Below are positions 9,982 through 22,500 of a stretch of 64,000 nucleotides of DNA, one piece after another. The translations under genes and the position numbers were made by a program. Each line of letters starts with the position of its first letter. Positions within the stretch are counted from its first letter, which is position 1. This DNA comes from Eutypa lata (lineage: Eukaryota; Ascomycota; Sordariomycetes; Xylariales; Diatrypaceae): contig JAKULF010000007.1 in NCBI GenBank assembly GCA_022661535.1, positions 3,844,001 to 3,908,000 on the forward strand. Reading direction: 5' to 3'. The notes below the pieces were generated by a model. That model worked only from the letters and a program-made list of their open reading frames with translations, ran no database searches and had not been told where the DNA came from.

Positions 9982-11461
9982 TTATTATTATTATTATTAG
10001 TAGTAGTACTGCCTATCTATCTACCTAGGAAGGGAGAGAAAATAGTAGGCCCCGGAGGGAGCGAGTCACGCAACTACCCCCTCTCCTACCCATTACTACG
10101 ACGTTGTCATGTGGTGTAGATAGTAGAGAGGTGATGCTATGGTCTCTTAGTTCTCTACACTGGGAGATAGATAGCAGGTGGATTGGTATCTAGACTGGGC
10201 TAGATGGAAACATTTAACTTGAGTAAGCAAGAAAGAAGCGAATGAACGCCTACTGTTGAGTAAGCTTCTCCTTCTCTGTAACATGATACGACATGGCTCT
10301 AGATATGAGTTGAGAATAAAGAAAATTCACGAGCGATGAATTTGACTTGTTGTTCAGGCGATACCCACCGTGCTAGATATTTGAATGATTAAGTACTTAA
10401 AACAGCCTACTGCCTACTCACGTATCTATCTAGACTGCCCAACACCCTTATTCTGTGTATACACCTCCTCATAACTAATTATATCCCCATTCATCATATC
10501 ATCTACACCGTGAAACTGTCCACAGCAAGCTATACTGAGACTTGGTCTTTCCCTTTCCGCCTTGTGTGTGTGTTCTGATACAACTTCGTTCGAGACCCTT
10601 GATTAAGGGAAACCTAGATTTTCAATGATAGTTTCCATCCATCTAGGATCTGGTTTAAAGTCCCTTTCCTCCCTGTTCACCATCTAGATAGCTGTCCTTT
10701 AACTAAGGAGAAGAGCATCCCCTATTAAAGATCTAGGATCGGCTTTCTTGCCATTGGTACCGAACTGTTTCTATGCCCTCCAGTTGTGTGGTTTCCCCGG
10801 GCAGTCCAGCGTGGCCAGGGAACCTAAAAAATGCAGCGAACGAATTTGAAGAACCTGGATGCTGAAGATCTAAGCTTTACCTACATATCTAACGTCTAAG
10901 TAAACTCCAAGCATACCAAAAAGAAAAATAAGAAAAATAAGAAAAGAAAGAAGATCACACTACCGGTACGAAAAAGAAGGAGAAAGGGTTTCAAAACAGG
11001 GGGGTTCCGGGGGACTCCAACCTCGTGTTGCGCGTGGCATGAACAATTGAGATTTTTATTTCATGTCGCTGTATCGTATCATCTATCCTATGTACTTATA
11101 TACTGTTGTTACAAGTTTAAAATAAAAAAAAACCAGTAAAGTCATGAGGTATCTTTTGTCTATCAAATCAGTCATCAACCCAGTACCAATGCCGCCCGCC
11201 CGTTCGTCTGCTTACTCGAGCTTTTTGATATATCCTTCGTATATAGTAATTCTTTTGTACACGTCCCGTCCCGTCCTGTCCCGTCCCAGTCATCTACAGC
11301 TACTTATGTAGCTAGGTAGATATCCAGCCAGCAGCCCCATCCTATGGTATCCAGTGACTCCAGATGTATATGCATATCGATTTATGTACGTGATATAAAG
11401 ATGGTGTGACATAACCACGACATTCTATCTACCCTCTTAAATATATAAGCCAAATTACCCC
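9982..11461. other. Convergent intergenic region
   Basis: Lies between the 3' ends of the dipeptidase gene (+) and the PPR gene (-). It begins with a short TTA/TAG trinucleotide run (9983-10007) just after the dipeptidase stop, and holds an A-rich tract around 10917-10955 and a CCCGT pentamer run near 11264-11288. No coding sequence or RNA gene is seen. Confidence 0.5.
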
Positions 11462-13810
11462 TCACGGCGCAGACAAAGGCAAAGCCTCGGCCTCCCCCGG
11501 CGTCTGCAGGGGAATATCGACCGTCAGCGCGTCGCGCATAGCAGGGGTCAGGACCCTCCCCTCCTTGACGAGGCGATGTATCTCCAGATCGCGGTCGTAG
11601 GCCTCGCGGAGCTTCGTCGCGATATCGACGCTGGGCTTCATGCCCTTAGCCTGGGCGACGTGCCTCTCCTCGAGGTCGTACGCCGTCACCGTCACCACGT
11701 TCTTCGTATCCGGGTGGAGCCGCCCCCGCACGGCCTCGAGCTCCGCCTTGCCGAAGATGGCGTCCTCCCACGCCTTGAGCAGGAAGCGGCGATTGCTGAA
11801 GTTGCGCTCCCCGTCGCGCAGCAGCGTCGAGAGCTGGTGGCGCGCCTTGGCGCCCAGCAGGCGGTCGTGGACCGCGTACCGGAAGAGCACGCGCACCATG
11901 TTGGGCAGGCGCGTCTTCCGCGCGATCGAGAGGAGCTGGTGGTAGGTGACGGCGTCGGGCCGGACCCAGGGCCAGCGGGCGCGCATCGACTGGAGCAGGG
12001 CGATGTGGTCGGGGATCCTGCGCGAGTGCGTGATCATCGTGTTGAGGGTGTAGGCGTCGGGGTTCGCGCGGCGGCCGTGGGCGTGCACCAGGTCCAGGAG
12101 CGCGCGGCACGCGTCCAGCTGGCCGTGCTTGCCGAGGAGGTCCAGGAGCTTGTTGAGCGTGGTCGTGTTGAGCCACTCCTTCCCGTACTGGGCGTCGTGG
12201 GAGCGCACGAACGCGCCTATGTCGATGTCGCAAACAGCAGCAGCGGTCCCCTCCTCTGCCTTCTTCTTCTTCTCCAGGGCGCTCTCGAGGTAGACCGGGG
12301 CCAGCTGGCGGCCGATGCCCACGGCGAACGTGGGGATGCGGTGCAGGCCGCTCGCTTGCATCCTGCCGACGACGTACCGCTTGACGCTCGCGTGCTCGAT
12401 CATCTCCAGGAACGCGTACCACGCGTGGCTCTGCAGGTGGAAGCGCTTCCGGACCATGAGCCGCAGGATGCTGTTGAAGTTGTTGATCTCGCGCGCCCGC
12501 GACGCGCTGGCCAGGAAGATGCCGAACGTCTCGGCGTCCAGGGCCAGCTGGAGCGATTCCGCCTGCGTGAAGATCTGCCGCGCCGCCGGCCGGAATACGG
12601 GGCCCTTCGAGTGGATGTAGGTCAGGGCCATCTTCAGCGCCGAGACCGACACGGCGGATTGCGTGTCCTCGGATGTGAAGGCGTCAATCAGGAGGGACAC
12701 CACCGTTTCCTGATGGCTGGGTCCTTCCTTGTACAGCTGTCTGAATAGGTGGGTGGGCAGAATACCGTAGACTAGAGAGGAGATGTATTTTTGGAAGGAG
12801 AGCTTAGTCCACTCGGCTGGTGGGGTGATATCATCAGCCCGTTTCGTTAGCACATAGTGCTGGTGCCGCTTGGACTGCGCAGATCCGCCTGAATGCGAGG
12901 CCGAGTCGTTCTGCACGGTCATGGTGGTATCACCCGCGAGTACTTCGCCGCCGCTGTACAATCTGAGCGTTTCATCTGTACCGGAACCGTCCCATATATC
13001 GCCAAGCTTCTCCTTCCAGTCATCGTCCATAATTCTGACGGCAGTGAGCTGCCCAGACGCCTTTATGATGTCGCGCAGCGAGTCGCGAACCGCAGTTTCG
13101 GTACCCGCGACATTGAGCACCAGGGTCTCGTCGTCGGGGAAGGATTCCTCGAACCGGATGACGCTCTGGTTCCTCCGCTCGATCTGCCCGATATTGTTGT
13201 CCAACCCCGATAGCATTCTGCGGGCTTCCTGTGCGGCGCCCCGACCGATGACAACCTTGAGGTTGAACATTTCCTCGAAGCTCGGCGTATGGCGCAGCAT
13301 GAAATCCATCGTGGAGCGCCAGTTGTCGTCTGGCTTGTCGTAGGCACGGCTGAACAGGTCGTGGAGATGTTGTCTGTCGGTGCTCTTGACATGCTTGCGC
13401 AAGCTGCGTTCAGTCTCGTATTTGCTGGGATACTGTGCTGGCGGCTTGACAAGGGCCAAACCAGCCGGTTTTCGCAGCGACTCGGGATTCGGCTCGCGCT
13501 TTATGGCCTGTTTAAGTAGAGCTCTCGTCGTAAGCGGCGGCGGTGGCAGCGACGACGACGACGACGATGTTGGTTCTTCTTCTTCTTGGTGAAAGTTCTC
13601 ATCTTCGGGGGCGTTGTTGTCTGTCTTCGTTTCGTTACCGATTTGGTCTTGTCCACTTCCACGGCTCGACGGGTTCGGTGCTGAGAGCGACATCCATCGT
13701 CGGAACTTGTCGTGATGCTGCTGCTCCCTGGGAACCGGGACCAGGGAGAGCTCCTTGATGCAGACCGACCAAGTCTGAGCTCTCCATAGCGACTTGACTC
13801 CCAGGGACAT
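11462..13810 (-). CDS. PPR-type, probably mitochondrial, RNA-associated protein
   Basis: Uninterrupted ORF of 782 residues. The first 45 residues are poor in acidic residues and contain basic and hydrophobic ones, consistent with a mitochondrial presequence. A disordered, acidic and serine-rich stretch follows. Around residues 180-265 a compact block (FNLKVVIGRGAAQEARRML through DSLRDIIKASGQLTAVRI) could be a small RNA-binding fold, possibly KH-like; this is a guess. The C-terminal half is all-helical with pentatricopeptide-like signatures, for example NPDAYTLNTMITHSRRI and RPDAVTYHQLLSIARKT, each about 35 residues apart. Fungal PPR proteins usually act in mitochondrial RNA processing or translation. 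I cannot assign a specific orthologue. Its 5' end faces a short region before the PP2C gene, also on the minus strand. Confidence 0.75.
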   Translation of the reverse strand: MSLGVKSLWRAQTWSVCIKELSLVPVPREQQHHDKFRRWMSLSAPNPSSRGSGQDQIGNETKTDNNAPEDENFHQEEEEPTSSSSSSLPPPPLTTRALLKQAIKREPNPESLRKPAGLALVKPPAQYPSKYETERSLRKHVKSTDRQHLHDLFSRAYDKPDDNWRSTMDFMLRHTPSFEEMFNLKVVIGRGAAQEARRMLSGLDNNIGQIERRNQSVIRFEESFPDDETLVLNVAGTETAVRDSLRDIIKASGQLTAVRIMDDDWKEKLGDIWDGSGTDETLRLYSGGEVLAGDTTMTVQNDSASHSGGSAQSKRHQHYVLTKRADDITPPAEWTKLSFQKYISSLVYGILPTHLFRQLYKEGPSHQETVVSLLIDAFTSEDTQSAVSVSALKMALTYIHSKGPVFRPAARQIFTQAESLQLALDAETFGIFLASASRAREINNFNSILRLMVRKRFHLQSHAWYAFLEMIEHASVKRYVVGRMQASGLHRIPTFAVGIGRQLAPVYLESALEKKKKAEEGTAAAVCDIDIGAFVRSHDAQYGKEWLNTTTLNKLLDLLGKHGQLDACRALLDLVHAHGRRANPDAYTLNTMITHSRRIPDHIALLQSMRARWPWVRPDAVTYHQLLSIARKTRLPNMVRVLFRYAVHDRLLGAKARHQLSTLLRDGERNFSNRRFLLKAWEDAIFGKAELEAVRGRLHPDTKNVVTVTAYDLEERHVAQAKGMKPSVDIATKLREAYDRDLEIHRLVKEGRVLTPAMRDALTVDIPLQTPGEAEALPLSAP

Positions 13811-14718
13811 GAGCTAATTTATTACAAGCATGATATGAATGTTATATGGGATCCCGGTAGGTATTGTTCAGCCGGAGAATATAAAGGGTTTGTTGCGGGT
13901 GGTTATGATGTACCTATTAAGAAAAATCCAGGTAGAATAAGTGAAATTTTTGGGCCCATAATTTTCCGCCATCGGCTAGGTATTGAAGTTGTTTTAGTCT
14001 CCGAAGAGTGGGATTCTTTTTTATCAGATTTGCTGATTAGGGGGAGCTGGGGAGGTGGGAGGTGGGAGGTAACCCCACGATCACATCTATTCATTACTTA
14101 ATTCCTACCTACATGTACTTACGCAGTAGAGGTAGGGACTGCAGGTCACACGATCAATTAATAGAGAATACATAATCTGAATCGGACATTGATGCATGCA
14201 TTCCCATCATGATGCTACTGCTACCTTTAACTAGTGCCATAAAAAAAAAACAATGTAAAATCCATAAAAGGCCTGCACAATAAGGCACTGATTGGGTAGG
14301 CATGAATACTCAGAGACAAAACGAGGTCTGACGGTCACTATAAAATTTTGTCCGTCCAGAAACCAGCAACTTGACCAATCCTCCCCCGTCTTCTAGTAGT
14401 AGTTAGGAAGGCCTTGATGTTTTTGCCAATCGTAGTCATAGATAGGGTGCGATCATCAGCTCAATGGTGTTGTTTTGCGCATCCTTTTTGTAAGGAGATT
14501 TGTACGTCCGTCATACTGAGTCATCGCGTGTTTCCCTCCAGTTCCCTGACATGCCCCTAAACAAGACTCTTCATGTGCTTCATCGTAACCGTTTCTCTAC
14601 ACGTCGCTCAGAATCTCATGTCGCTCAACTACTTCCTACATTCCGGCTCGACAACCCCCAATAATTTCACTCTGAAAACGTCACCCCCCAGGTGAATGTA
14701 GGGAAGACACGTGCGTCC
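13811..14718. other. Tandem intergenic region
   Basis: Upstream region of the PPR gene and downstream region of the PP2C gene. The 88-codon plus ORF at 13835-14101 shows no recognisable family and I regard it as chance. There is a purine-rich repeat GGGAGGTGGGAGGTGGGAGG near 14050. No other feature is seen. Confidence 0.5.
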
Positions 14719-16684
14719 TTAAGCCTTGGATTCCGTACCGGTCTCTACCTTAGACGCCTCCTCCTTCTTAGGTTCGTCCTTGGTAATACTCTCCGTCTTT
14801 GCCTCTGCAGGGGTATCTTTCGTGGTGGATTGCTCAGACTTGGTAGGGCTTGCCTCCTTCTTTGTTCCTCTCGGTGGAGGTGATGGGGCTCTCGGTGGCA
14901 GCCCGCTGTTACCGTCATCTCCGTCGGTTGAGGCATTCTTAGACACCTGACTAGCAAGATCCTTGTCCTCTTCTGAGTTGTCGAACATTTCCGCATCGTC
15001 CGAGTCTGTAAGAACCTCAGTACCGTCGCCAAGAAAGATGATCCGGCCCTTGTATCCACCTATGCCGAAAGGCTTAGACTTGTTCTCATCGACGTCATAA
15101 CCACTGTCGCTGTCGTCGAAGTTGTGGTGAACACCAGGTCCCCGGAATTCAGCTGAGCCCCAAAAAGTCAGTGAGTGTCGTCTCCAGATTGCCCCGGCTC
15201 TAAGAAGGCGTACCGTATTCGGGAGGGGCACAAGGGCCATCGCCTTTTGCTACACGACTGGCAACCTCTTCGTACCACTGCTCCTTGGTTTTGCCTCTTA
15301 GGAAGCCTATGACGATCATGGTCATGTTGTCGCAACCAACACCTCCCGTCTCCGAGTTGGACGCGAGACAGTTGTCCATCATGTTCTCGCAAATCTTGTC
15401 TAGGTCCTGCTTTGCAGCAATACCTCTCCGCACGAACTCGACGACCGCCTGAGAAGACTGACAATCCCAGATACCTAGCCGAGATGTTAGTCTAAACCCT
15501 GATATGTTTATGTTCAGAGTCGCACTTACCGTCACACGCGATGACCAAGAATTCATCATCCTCCGTCAAATCATGGCTCACCACATCAGGGAAAGCTGTT
15601 ACTATCTGCTGCTCAGGCGCAAGCTCGGCGCTCTTCTTGAACTCGAAATCCCCTATAGCTCGGGAGAGAGCCAAGTTACCGTTGACTCGGCCGAAATCAA
15701 CAAACCCACCAGCTGCGGTGATACGAGCCTTCTCGCCTAAATAATAATAACGAAGGATTAGTACGCTAATGGGAAATTTTTGGATAGTAACTACGAACCT
15801 TCATTCTGTGGCTTGTGGTCAAATGAGAGAGGCTTGGCGCGGCCCTTGACACCCAGCACGCTTCTGGAATCGCCGGCGTTGGCCTAAAGACCCCTTGTTA
15901 GTACTTATAGAAGAGTCTGGTAAAGAGGTATTCTGAACACATACAATGTAAACTTTGTCGGCCGTAATCAGACCAACACACGCGGTACATCCGGAAACTT
16001 CCTCTTCGTACTTAGGGTCTAGACACAAAATCAGTCTATATCCTTTTGTCTATACTCATGACGTAGGTTCGAGATGGGTTATTACCGCTAAGAATTGCGC
16101 GATCGGTAGCAAGGAAGGTATCCTTGAGGGATTGGTCATAATTGCCGGCCTTAAAGGTATCCTGCTTTTTGAGGATATCGTGGATACGTTCTCCAGCAAA
16201 CTCGGCAACTTTATGGCCACCATGACCGTCGAAAACTCCAAAGAAAGATAACCGCGAAGGATGTGTCTTTTTGTCGTCGTTGCTTTGGGGAGTCAGGAGG
16301 TCAAGGACGGTGGTATGGGCGTCCTCCATGCTAATACGCCATCCTTGCATGGCAGACACGCCGTAGAGAAGTCGGTCATCCTCGCCCTTATCGGAAGTCT
16401 GTTCGAAACGAGACATGGTTAGCAGAAGTTGGGAAAGACAGTAACTATGGAATTGAAAGTTGATTCCAGGGAATATTTAAGGACAAGCGATTCAAAGAAT
16501 TAAGGACGCGGTTGCCCCAGGCTGTTGTTTAGCAGAAATGTAAGGTATGCGCCTAGGACATTCTCCTCAGGAGAACGATGACACATTGTGGAACAGAGAT
16601 CAAGATAGGTCAAGAATCAACAAAGAGAAGAAAAGAGAGGAATCTTACCTTTTCGACAACGGGTTCAGAAAGGGTTTGCCCCAT
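14719..16684 (-). CDS. PP2C-type protein phosphatase (Ptc2/Ptc3-like)
   Basis: Seven exons: 16684-16649, 16398-16086, 16018-15945, 15883-15799, 15736-15530, 15474-15214 and 15152-14719. They join in phase to give 469 residues. The first 12-residue exon ([12 protein letters not shown]) carries the Gly-2 context seen in N-myristoylated Ptc2/PPM1A relatives. All PP2C motifs are present: [84 protein letters not shown] and [12 protein letters not shown]. These include the Asp residues that bind the two Mn/Mg ions. The C-terminal 150 residues are acidic and then Ser/Thr/Lys/Glu-rich, an expected extension in fungal Ptc2/3. In yeasts these Ser/Thr phosphatases act on stress MAP kinases, CDK and checkpoint kinases. 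Introns 2-6 are 55-67 nt; intron 1 is 250 nt. Confidence 0.95.
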
Positions 16685-19531
16685 GGCGAAAGACTCCGTA
16701 TCAGGTCGCGTGTGATTTTTTGAAAAAGGGCGTTCGGGACGGAGGGGGAGGGAGAGGTAGATAGATAGATAGATGGGAAGGAGGGGCAATCTAGTCTAGG
16801 AATTACTATCGGAGTCGACTTGGGTTCACTGTTTGGTTGGTCGTCGTCCACAAGTCAGCTTTAATGCCCTTTTGAGTATGCAGGTAATGTTGTTTTGTTA
16901 ATTTTTTTACCCCGAAAAGATGCGCAAAGTTGACTGTTCAGTTCAGTATTGATTTTCCTCGGACCGGAGCGAAGTTTTGATCGGTCTTTACTCAAAGTGC
17001 AGGCGTAGGTTTGGAGTAGGGGTGGATGGATGGAGAGACTGGTTCACTGGAATGTGGGCAAGAGCGCGCCACTAAAGCTGAGTAGGTACCTAGGTACTTT
17101 CAATGTTGTAGAACTAGTTGCTAGGGGTACTTTGTAAAAGTTAAGAATAACTATTCAATGTTATGTACCTATCTAAAGTCCGAATAACATACATAATTTT
17201 AACTAAAGACTAGTAACTTCCAGAGGTAACAAATAATGCATTATTCCGTATCTAATTGTGCAAAACTAAGACAATTCCAATTGCAGAATATTATAATAAT
17301 AATACTTACTTTGTCTTTTAGAAACATAGCTTCACTTGATATACATGTATGTAAGTTATGTAGTATAGGAAGGTATTTAATTATTTTATTCACTATTGGC
17401 ATTCAAATCACTCTAGCGCTATCCTGCTCTCTGTACCTGGGTACTTTAGTAATCAGCGTTAGGTTTCTAAGGTTAAAAGGCGGGGTTCAAGTCTATCTCT
17501 CATGAGAAGAAAATTCTCCATCGTGCAGCTGATTAGGTGCTTTGGATGAATTTCCCGCTATGAATTGACCTTCTAGACAATAATAAGACCTAGTTAGTTA
17601 GCACTAGAACGGGCTATGCAGGATCTGTCTATGGGTCTGCCTGGTACGATAAGTGCTCACAAGTCCTATGAAGATGATGGGATATTCACTAATGCTGGAA
17701 GGATATAATCCTTCTCTCAGGAGTCACTGCATTCAATGATTGATATAGACAGCATATGTATGTATCACAATACCGGTTGGTGATGTCAGTGAATCATAAT
17801 CCATAGCACAGACCTTAGGCAAGTGACGTTTGGAAAGATGTCATTCTCCCTTTCATAGATAGGTAGGTATGTAGTTCGATCAACAAGCAGAGTCCAGACA
17901 AAATACATCTAACCATATGTCACTAAAGGATGTTCTAGATTTCAGCCTCGATGATGATCGCTGAAGAACAAAAGAAAATGACGACTAGACAAAGGCCGGC
18001 ATTGTACCTAGTGGCCCGACCAAGACTTAGCAGTTGGTAAGAGTCCCCTTTTCAGGCATGTATGTCTCCCATCATATGTGAATCAATGATCTGGTCACTC
18101 TGCTGAATATAAGACCTACCCGTGATGGGTACCTAGCTCTAGTCCAGTAGGTGCTTATATAATAAAACATACTGAAGTCTGAGAGGGACACTGCAATCTT
18201 GAAACCTTGATGGACCATATAAAGGTAACTGTAAATCAGTTACATGCATATAATTATACATAACTTGTCGATAGCATATGTGATCAATTATTATACAAAG
18301 AACAATTCAAACGATTTGACAATGCATTCATGAGCTTGATGGACTGATATGGGTCACAACCAGCTGGCAGCAGCTGGATTGACCCGTCATGGCCTTCCTT
18401 CTAGATTGGTATAACTAGGTAGGTAGCAGGGTAGTTAGAGGTGAATCCTAGAGGCTAACTAACTAGAAAATGCCTTAATGGTTGGTTGACTGCCTTCTTG
18501 CACCATCCAGAAGGGCAAGCCGTCACACCGAGCTACCTACCTACCTAATGTATGTACGTATCCAGGCTATTCAGGCCATTGGCCAACGCTCTGGAACCGC
18601 CGGGCTGCAAGGGTTAGGTATCGTCTCGTGACAGAATTTAGGTGGCGTTAGGCTGCAAGGCGGACATGCATTGCTACATACAATCAACATACTTCGACCT
18701 TTTCTGCCTCTCCCCCTTTGACATTGTGTAAAGCAAAGCCTGCATACTTACCTACCAGATAACCTACATAGTCGACCAACAGCTTTTAGGATATTTTTAT
18801 CTTGTGTTATTTCCCTTTAGATTAAGCCACACCATACATACCTAGAGCGTTTCGCCCAAACGATCCCTTTTCGCGAAAAGCATACATTACACATGCTGAA
18901 ACTTGCATGCTAGATGTTGTTACCTTGGATACATAGGTAGTCCTATAAAGTATCTGAAGTACTTTGAAGCGGTGAACCCTGTCTCCAGCTACATATTTGT
19001 TGAGGTTACTACATATGTATGTATGTAGGACGTCTTGCCTTGTACGGTAGTACCAGCATCGCTGATCACCTGCCTGTTATAGTATATAGACGCTGGTGCG
19101 CAATTCCCATTGGTCTTGTCGACATCTGTCTTAAATGCTATAAATAAGCACCTATTACATATAAAAGGTTTCATTCGGGGTAAAGGCCTGAATGTGTACT
19201 GACCAATAGCAGCTGCAAGTCATGAGGTGGGATGCTATACTGGCAATGTCTATTTGCAGTAATATCCCGACTAGTTACCTAGGTTCCTGTCCTGGATAGG
19301 AGGGCTCATACCTGACTCTGGACGTTAGTAGGGGGTTTACCAGTTAATGGGTGTCACGATATAATGCTTCGATTTTCTAAGTACTCAGAACCCCTGAGAA
19401 ACAGATGTCATTATGCAATTACAGAAGGAGGTATCATTCTCTCTTTGCTGTAGGTACCGTACCCCAAAGCGCCGCCTAGGAAAACAGGACGGGAGAAAAT
19501 CCCACCAAATCAGAAACCAAAAATCAATCAA
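16685..19531. other. Long AT-rich intergenic region
   Basis: About 2.8 kb between the PP2C promoter and the AXL2 3' end. The first few hundred bases hold the PP2C promoter and leader. The rest is AT-rich with scattered CTACCTACCTAC/TAGGTAGG tracts (near 17090, 18415 and 18530). A 60-codon minus ORF at 18989-19174 has coding-like composition but no family I recognise. No RNA gene or transposon structure is seen. Confidence 0.5.
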
Positions 19532-22500
19532 TCAGATATAGACAGCAAAGCTCCCACCCTCACTGCCCCCCTCCCCGCCATCGCCCCAATCTGCACCAAA
19601 GGTAGACTCCGGCGGTCGTATGTCTTCCCACATATCATCATCGTCGTCGTTGTCATCACCGTTCTCTCCTTCCCTCTCTCCACTCCCATCCCCATACTCA
19701 TAACCATCCCCCCTCTTCCGCACCACCGTCCCCGTCGCCGTCAAAGACCCGGCACTCCTAACACTCCCATTGGGAGTCGCCTCATTCAGCCGGTCCGCCA
19801 ACGGTATGCGCCCGCCCCGACCCGCCGGCGTCGGCGTCTCCGGCAGCAGCTGCTGCTGCTGTGACCTAAAAGTAGCCGCAGCAGCATTTCTACTTCTACT
19901 ACTCTCGTTCAGCGGCGGAGGTGAAGGGAGCAGCACGCGCGGGGGCGGCGACGGCGTCGTCTGCGATATCGGCGCCTGCCGCCTGTGTAGCGCACCACCA
20001 CCCGCGGCCGGCCGCGACGTCGCTGGGGTCTGGAATTCTGTGCTTGGGACTGTACTGCTGGTGGTTGTGGTAGTGGCCTTGCCTTTGCCTTTTGCTTCGG
20101 GCGTTCGTAGTCGTGCGGTGGTAGTGTTCGTGGCAGTGGCGCCTGTTGTTAGAGGCTGAGGTTGTTGTTGTAATGGTGGTGCTGGTATTTGTGCTGGGAT
20201 TCGCAGCGGTTGGATCCAGCTCGATCGTCCCCCGATGTCGTCGGAGCCGGAGCCGGAGCTGGCGGGACTAGCCCACTGATCGGATGCATCCCAGTTCGGC
20301 TTCTCCGGTGGCGCGGAGAAGGGCTCTCTAGTAAACCCATCGTAGTGTTTGTGCACGTGGTGGTGCGCTAGAGGCCCGACAACGAGGTCCTTATGCGCGA
20401 TGCCCAGTGAATTCCGCGCCAGCCGATCCCAGGACGAATCGCTATCGCGGGGCGCGGCTACGAAGATCCGCGGAGGTGGAGATGGGTGCGTAGGCGTCTT
20501 TCCTCCTTCATCTTGAGAAGAGGAGTCGTCTCGTGACGATGTTTCACTCCCAGTAATAGTAAGGTTCCTCCGCGACCCGCCGCTGCCCCCGCTGAAGAAC
20601 ACCGGCGACGAGTCCCCCCCGCTCCGGGCCCGCCTGCTGAAATACCGCGCCTCGCCCGGCCGGTTGGATATGTGCACGATGGTGGGTTTGGCGACCGCAC
20701 TCGGACCTGCCGTGGTCGCCTGCCGCTGCTCTGCCAGGGCCGTCGTGAGGATGCTAGTGCGCGTCGTCTGTGTCGTGGACGATGAGCTCAGGTTGCTGCT
20801 CCTGTTCTGCCGATGAGAGTCCTGTCCTCCCCCGCTCACCCTCTTCAGAACCCGGGAAAGTCTACTGCCGACGCCTAGTCCCACCCCCGACCGTGGCCTA
20901 TGATGATTTGTGTTGGTGCGAGTGGTGTATCCCACAATTGGGGTTGGCTCCGAGCTGAAGCTGGAGAAGCCAGCAGAGTCTTCTCCTCCCTCCGATGAGC
21001 CGCCGCTGCTGCCGCCGCTGCTGCTGAGGTCGTACCTCCCTGCTTTGTTCGGGGGTTGGTATGCCATCTCCGGTGTGGGCTGTATGCTGAATGGTTCCGA
21101 GATCAGCGGCACGTCTAGCATCAGCCTGTTCTTCCCGTACGGACCGTCGTTAGCTGTCCTCGCAAGACCCGACAGCCTCGCCTCTCCGGCGACCTGGAGC
21201 TCTCCCTCGCCGAGACTCGTGTCCGAGAGGAGACTCCTCTCGTCCATTACTTCTTGACCACCCCCTACTATCCGTGGCGGACGTTCAAACCACGAGTCCC
21301 TCAACGCGGCGATAGCACCATCACTGCGTGACTTCCTCCTATCGCTATACAGCGGTAATGCATGTGGCTGCAGGCCCGACCTGACGCTTGAGCCAGAAAC
21401 CACGCGCGTTTCACGTAGATTCGACGACGTAGCGACCCCGTTCGGTGCTTCCGAATCAGTGCCTACGACCCTTATAGTATCTGTCCCTGGCGGCCCTATA
21501 TCGAGCATCTTCCTCATATCTTGCAAGGAACTTCCTCCCGATCCCGATCCTCCGTGGTTCACAAAAGTGCCCGGTATCGGCGCGGACACTTCCATGATGT
21601 CGATCTTGTTGATCCGCCGCCGCCGCCGCCGCATGCAGAGAACGAATAGGATAACGCCGATGCAAAGGAGGAGCAGGAATGGTAATAGTAACCACAGGAG
21701 ATTCCGCCTCGATGGGTCCTCAGTCTCCTTCGGCGTGGTAGGCACAAATGTCGGGTCTGTTGCCGATGGATCTACCACGTGTAGAACCATGGTTCTCGTT
21801 TCAGTGCCCCCGCCGCGCTTCAAGGTCGCTTTGAAAGTCACCGTGATACCTGCTGCGTATGTCTCAGCACGCGGCTCTGGAGCCGTCCCAGAAAGTTTCT
21901 TGGAGCCGGAGTCCAAATGTATCCACGGGGAGCTGGGTTGGCTTTCTATCGATATGTCGACTTTCTGAGGATCAAATAGGTATCTCTTCAGGTCGAAAGA
22001 TAGGTCACTACCGGCAGTGATGTTCATATCCGGTATGTCGGAGACGAAAAGTTCCATCTCCATTTCAATCATGATGGTCACGTTTAGAGAGTCTGAATAT
22101 GTATCCACAACAGCAATCGTTACATTTGACGATTCAGCCGCGGCATCAGGCGTGCCGCTGAGTCCCCAAGTTTCAGTGTCGAACTTCAACCACTCGGGCA
22201 GATCTATTGCCGTAATGGAAGTCACTTCCTCTACTCTCAATGGCCTCCCATCGATATTCAGTATCTGAGCTAGGCCCCCGTACTGAAACGGCTTCCCGTG
22301 GCTCGCATTGAGCTGAACCTCCGCCTCGTCGGCCGTGAGTTCGTGGTTCCCCACCACAATCGAAAACGGTATGGAAGCGGACGCAAAGCCCAAGACATCG
22401 GACGCGACGAGCTGGAAGCCGAAAGTCTGAGGCGGCTGGACCAGGGACTCGAAAGGAGGCGTGGTGCCCGCGAACGTCAGACTCTCCGCGTCGAACGACA

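Noticed and set aside
11576..12748. 390-codon plus-strand ORF
   Set aside because: Antisense shadow of the PPR-type gene. Its Arg/Val/Glu/Ala-rich composition is typical of the reverse of GC-rich coding DNA.
13835..14101. 88-codon ORF next to the PPR gene start
   Set aside because: No homology, atypical composition, and it overlaps the presumed PPR promoter.
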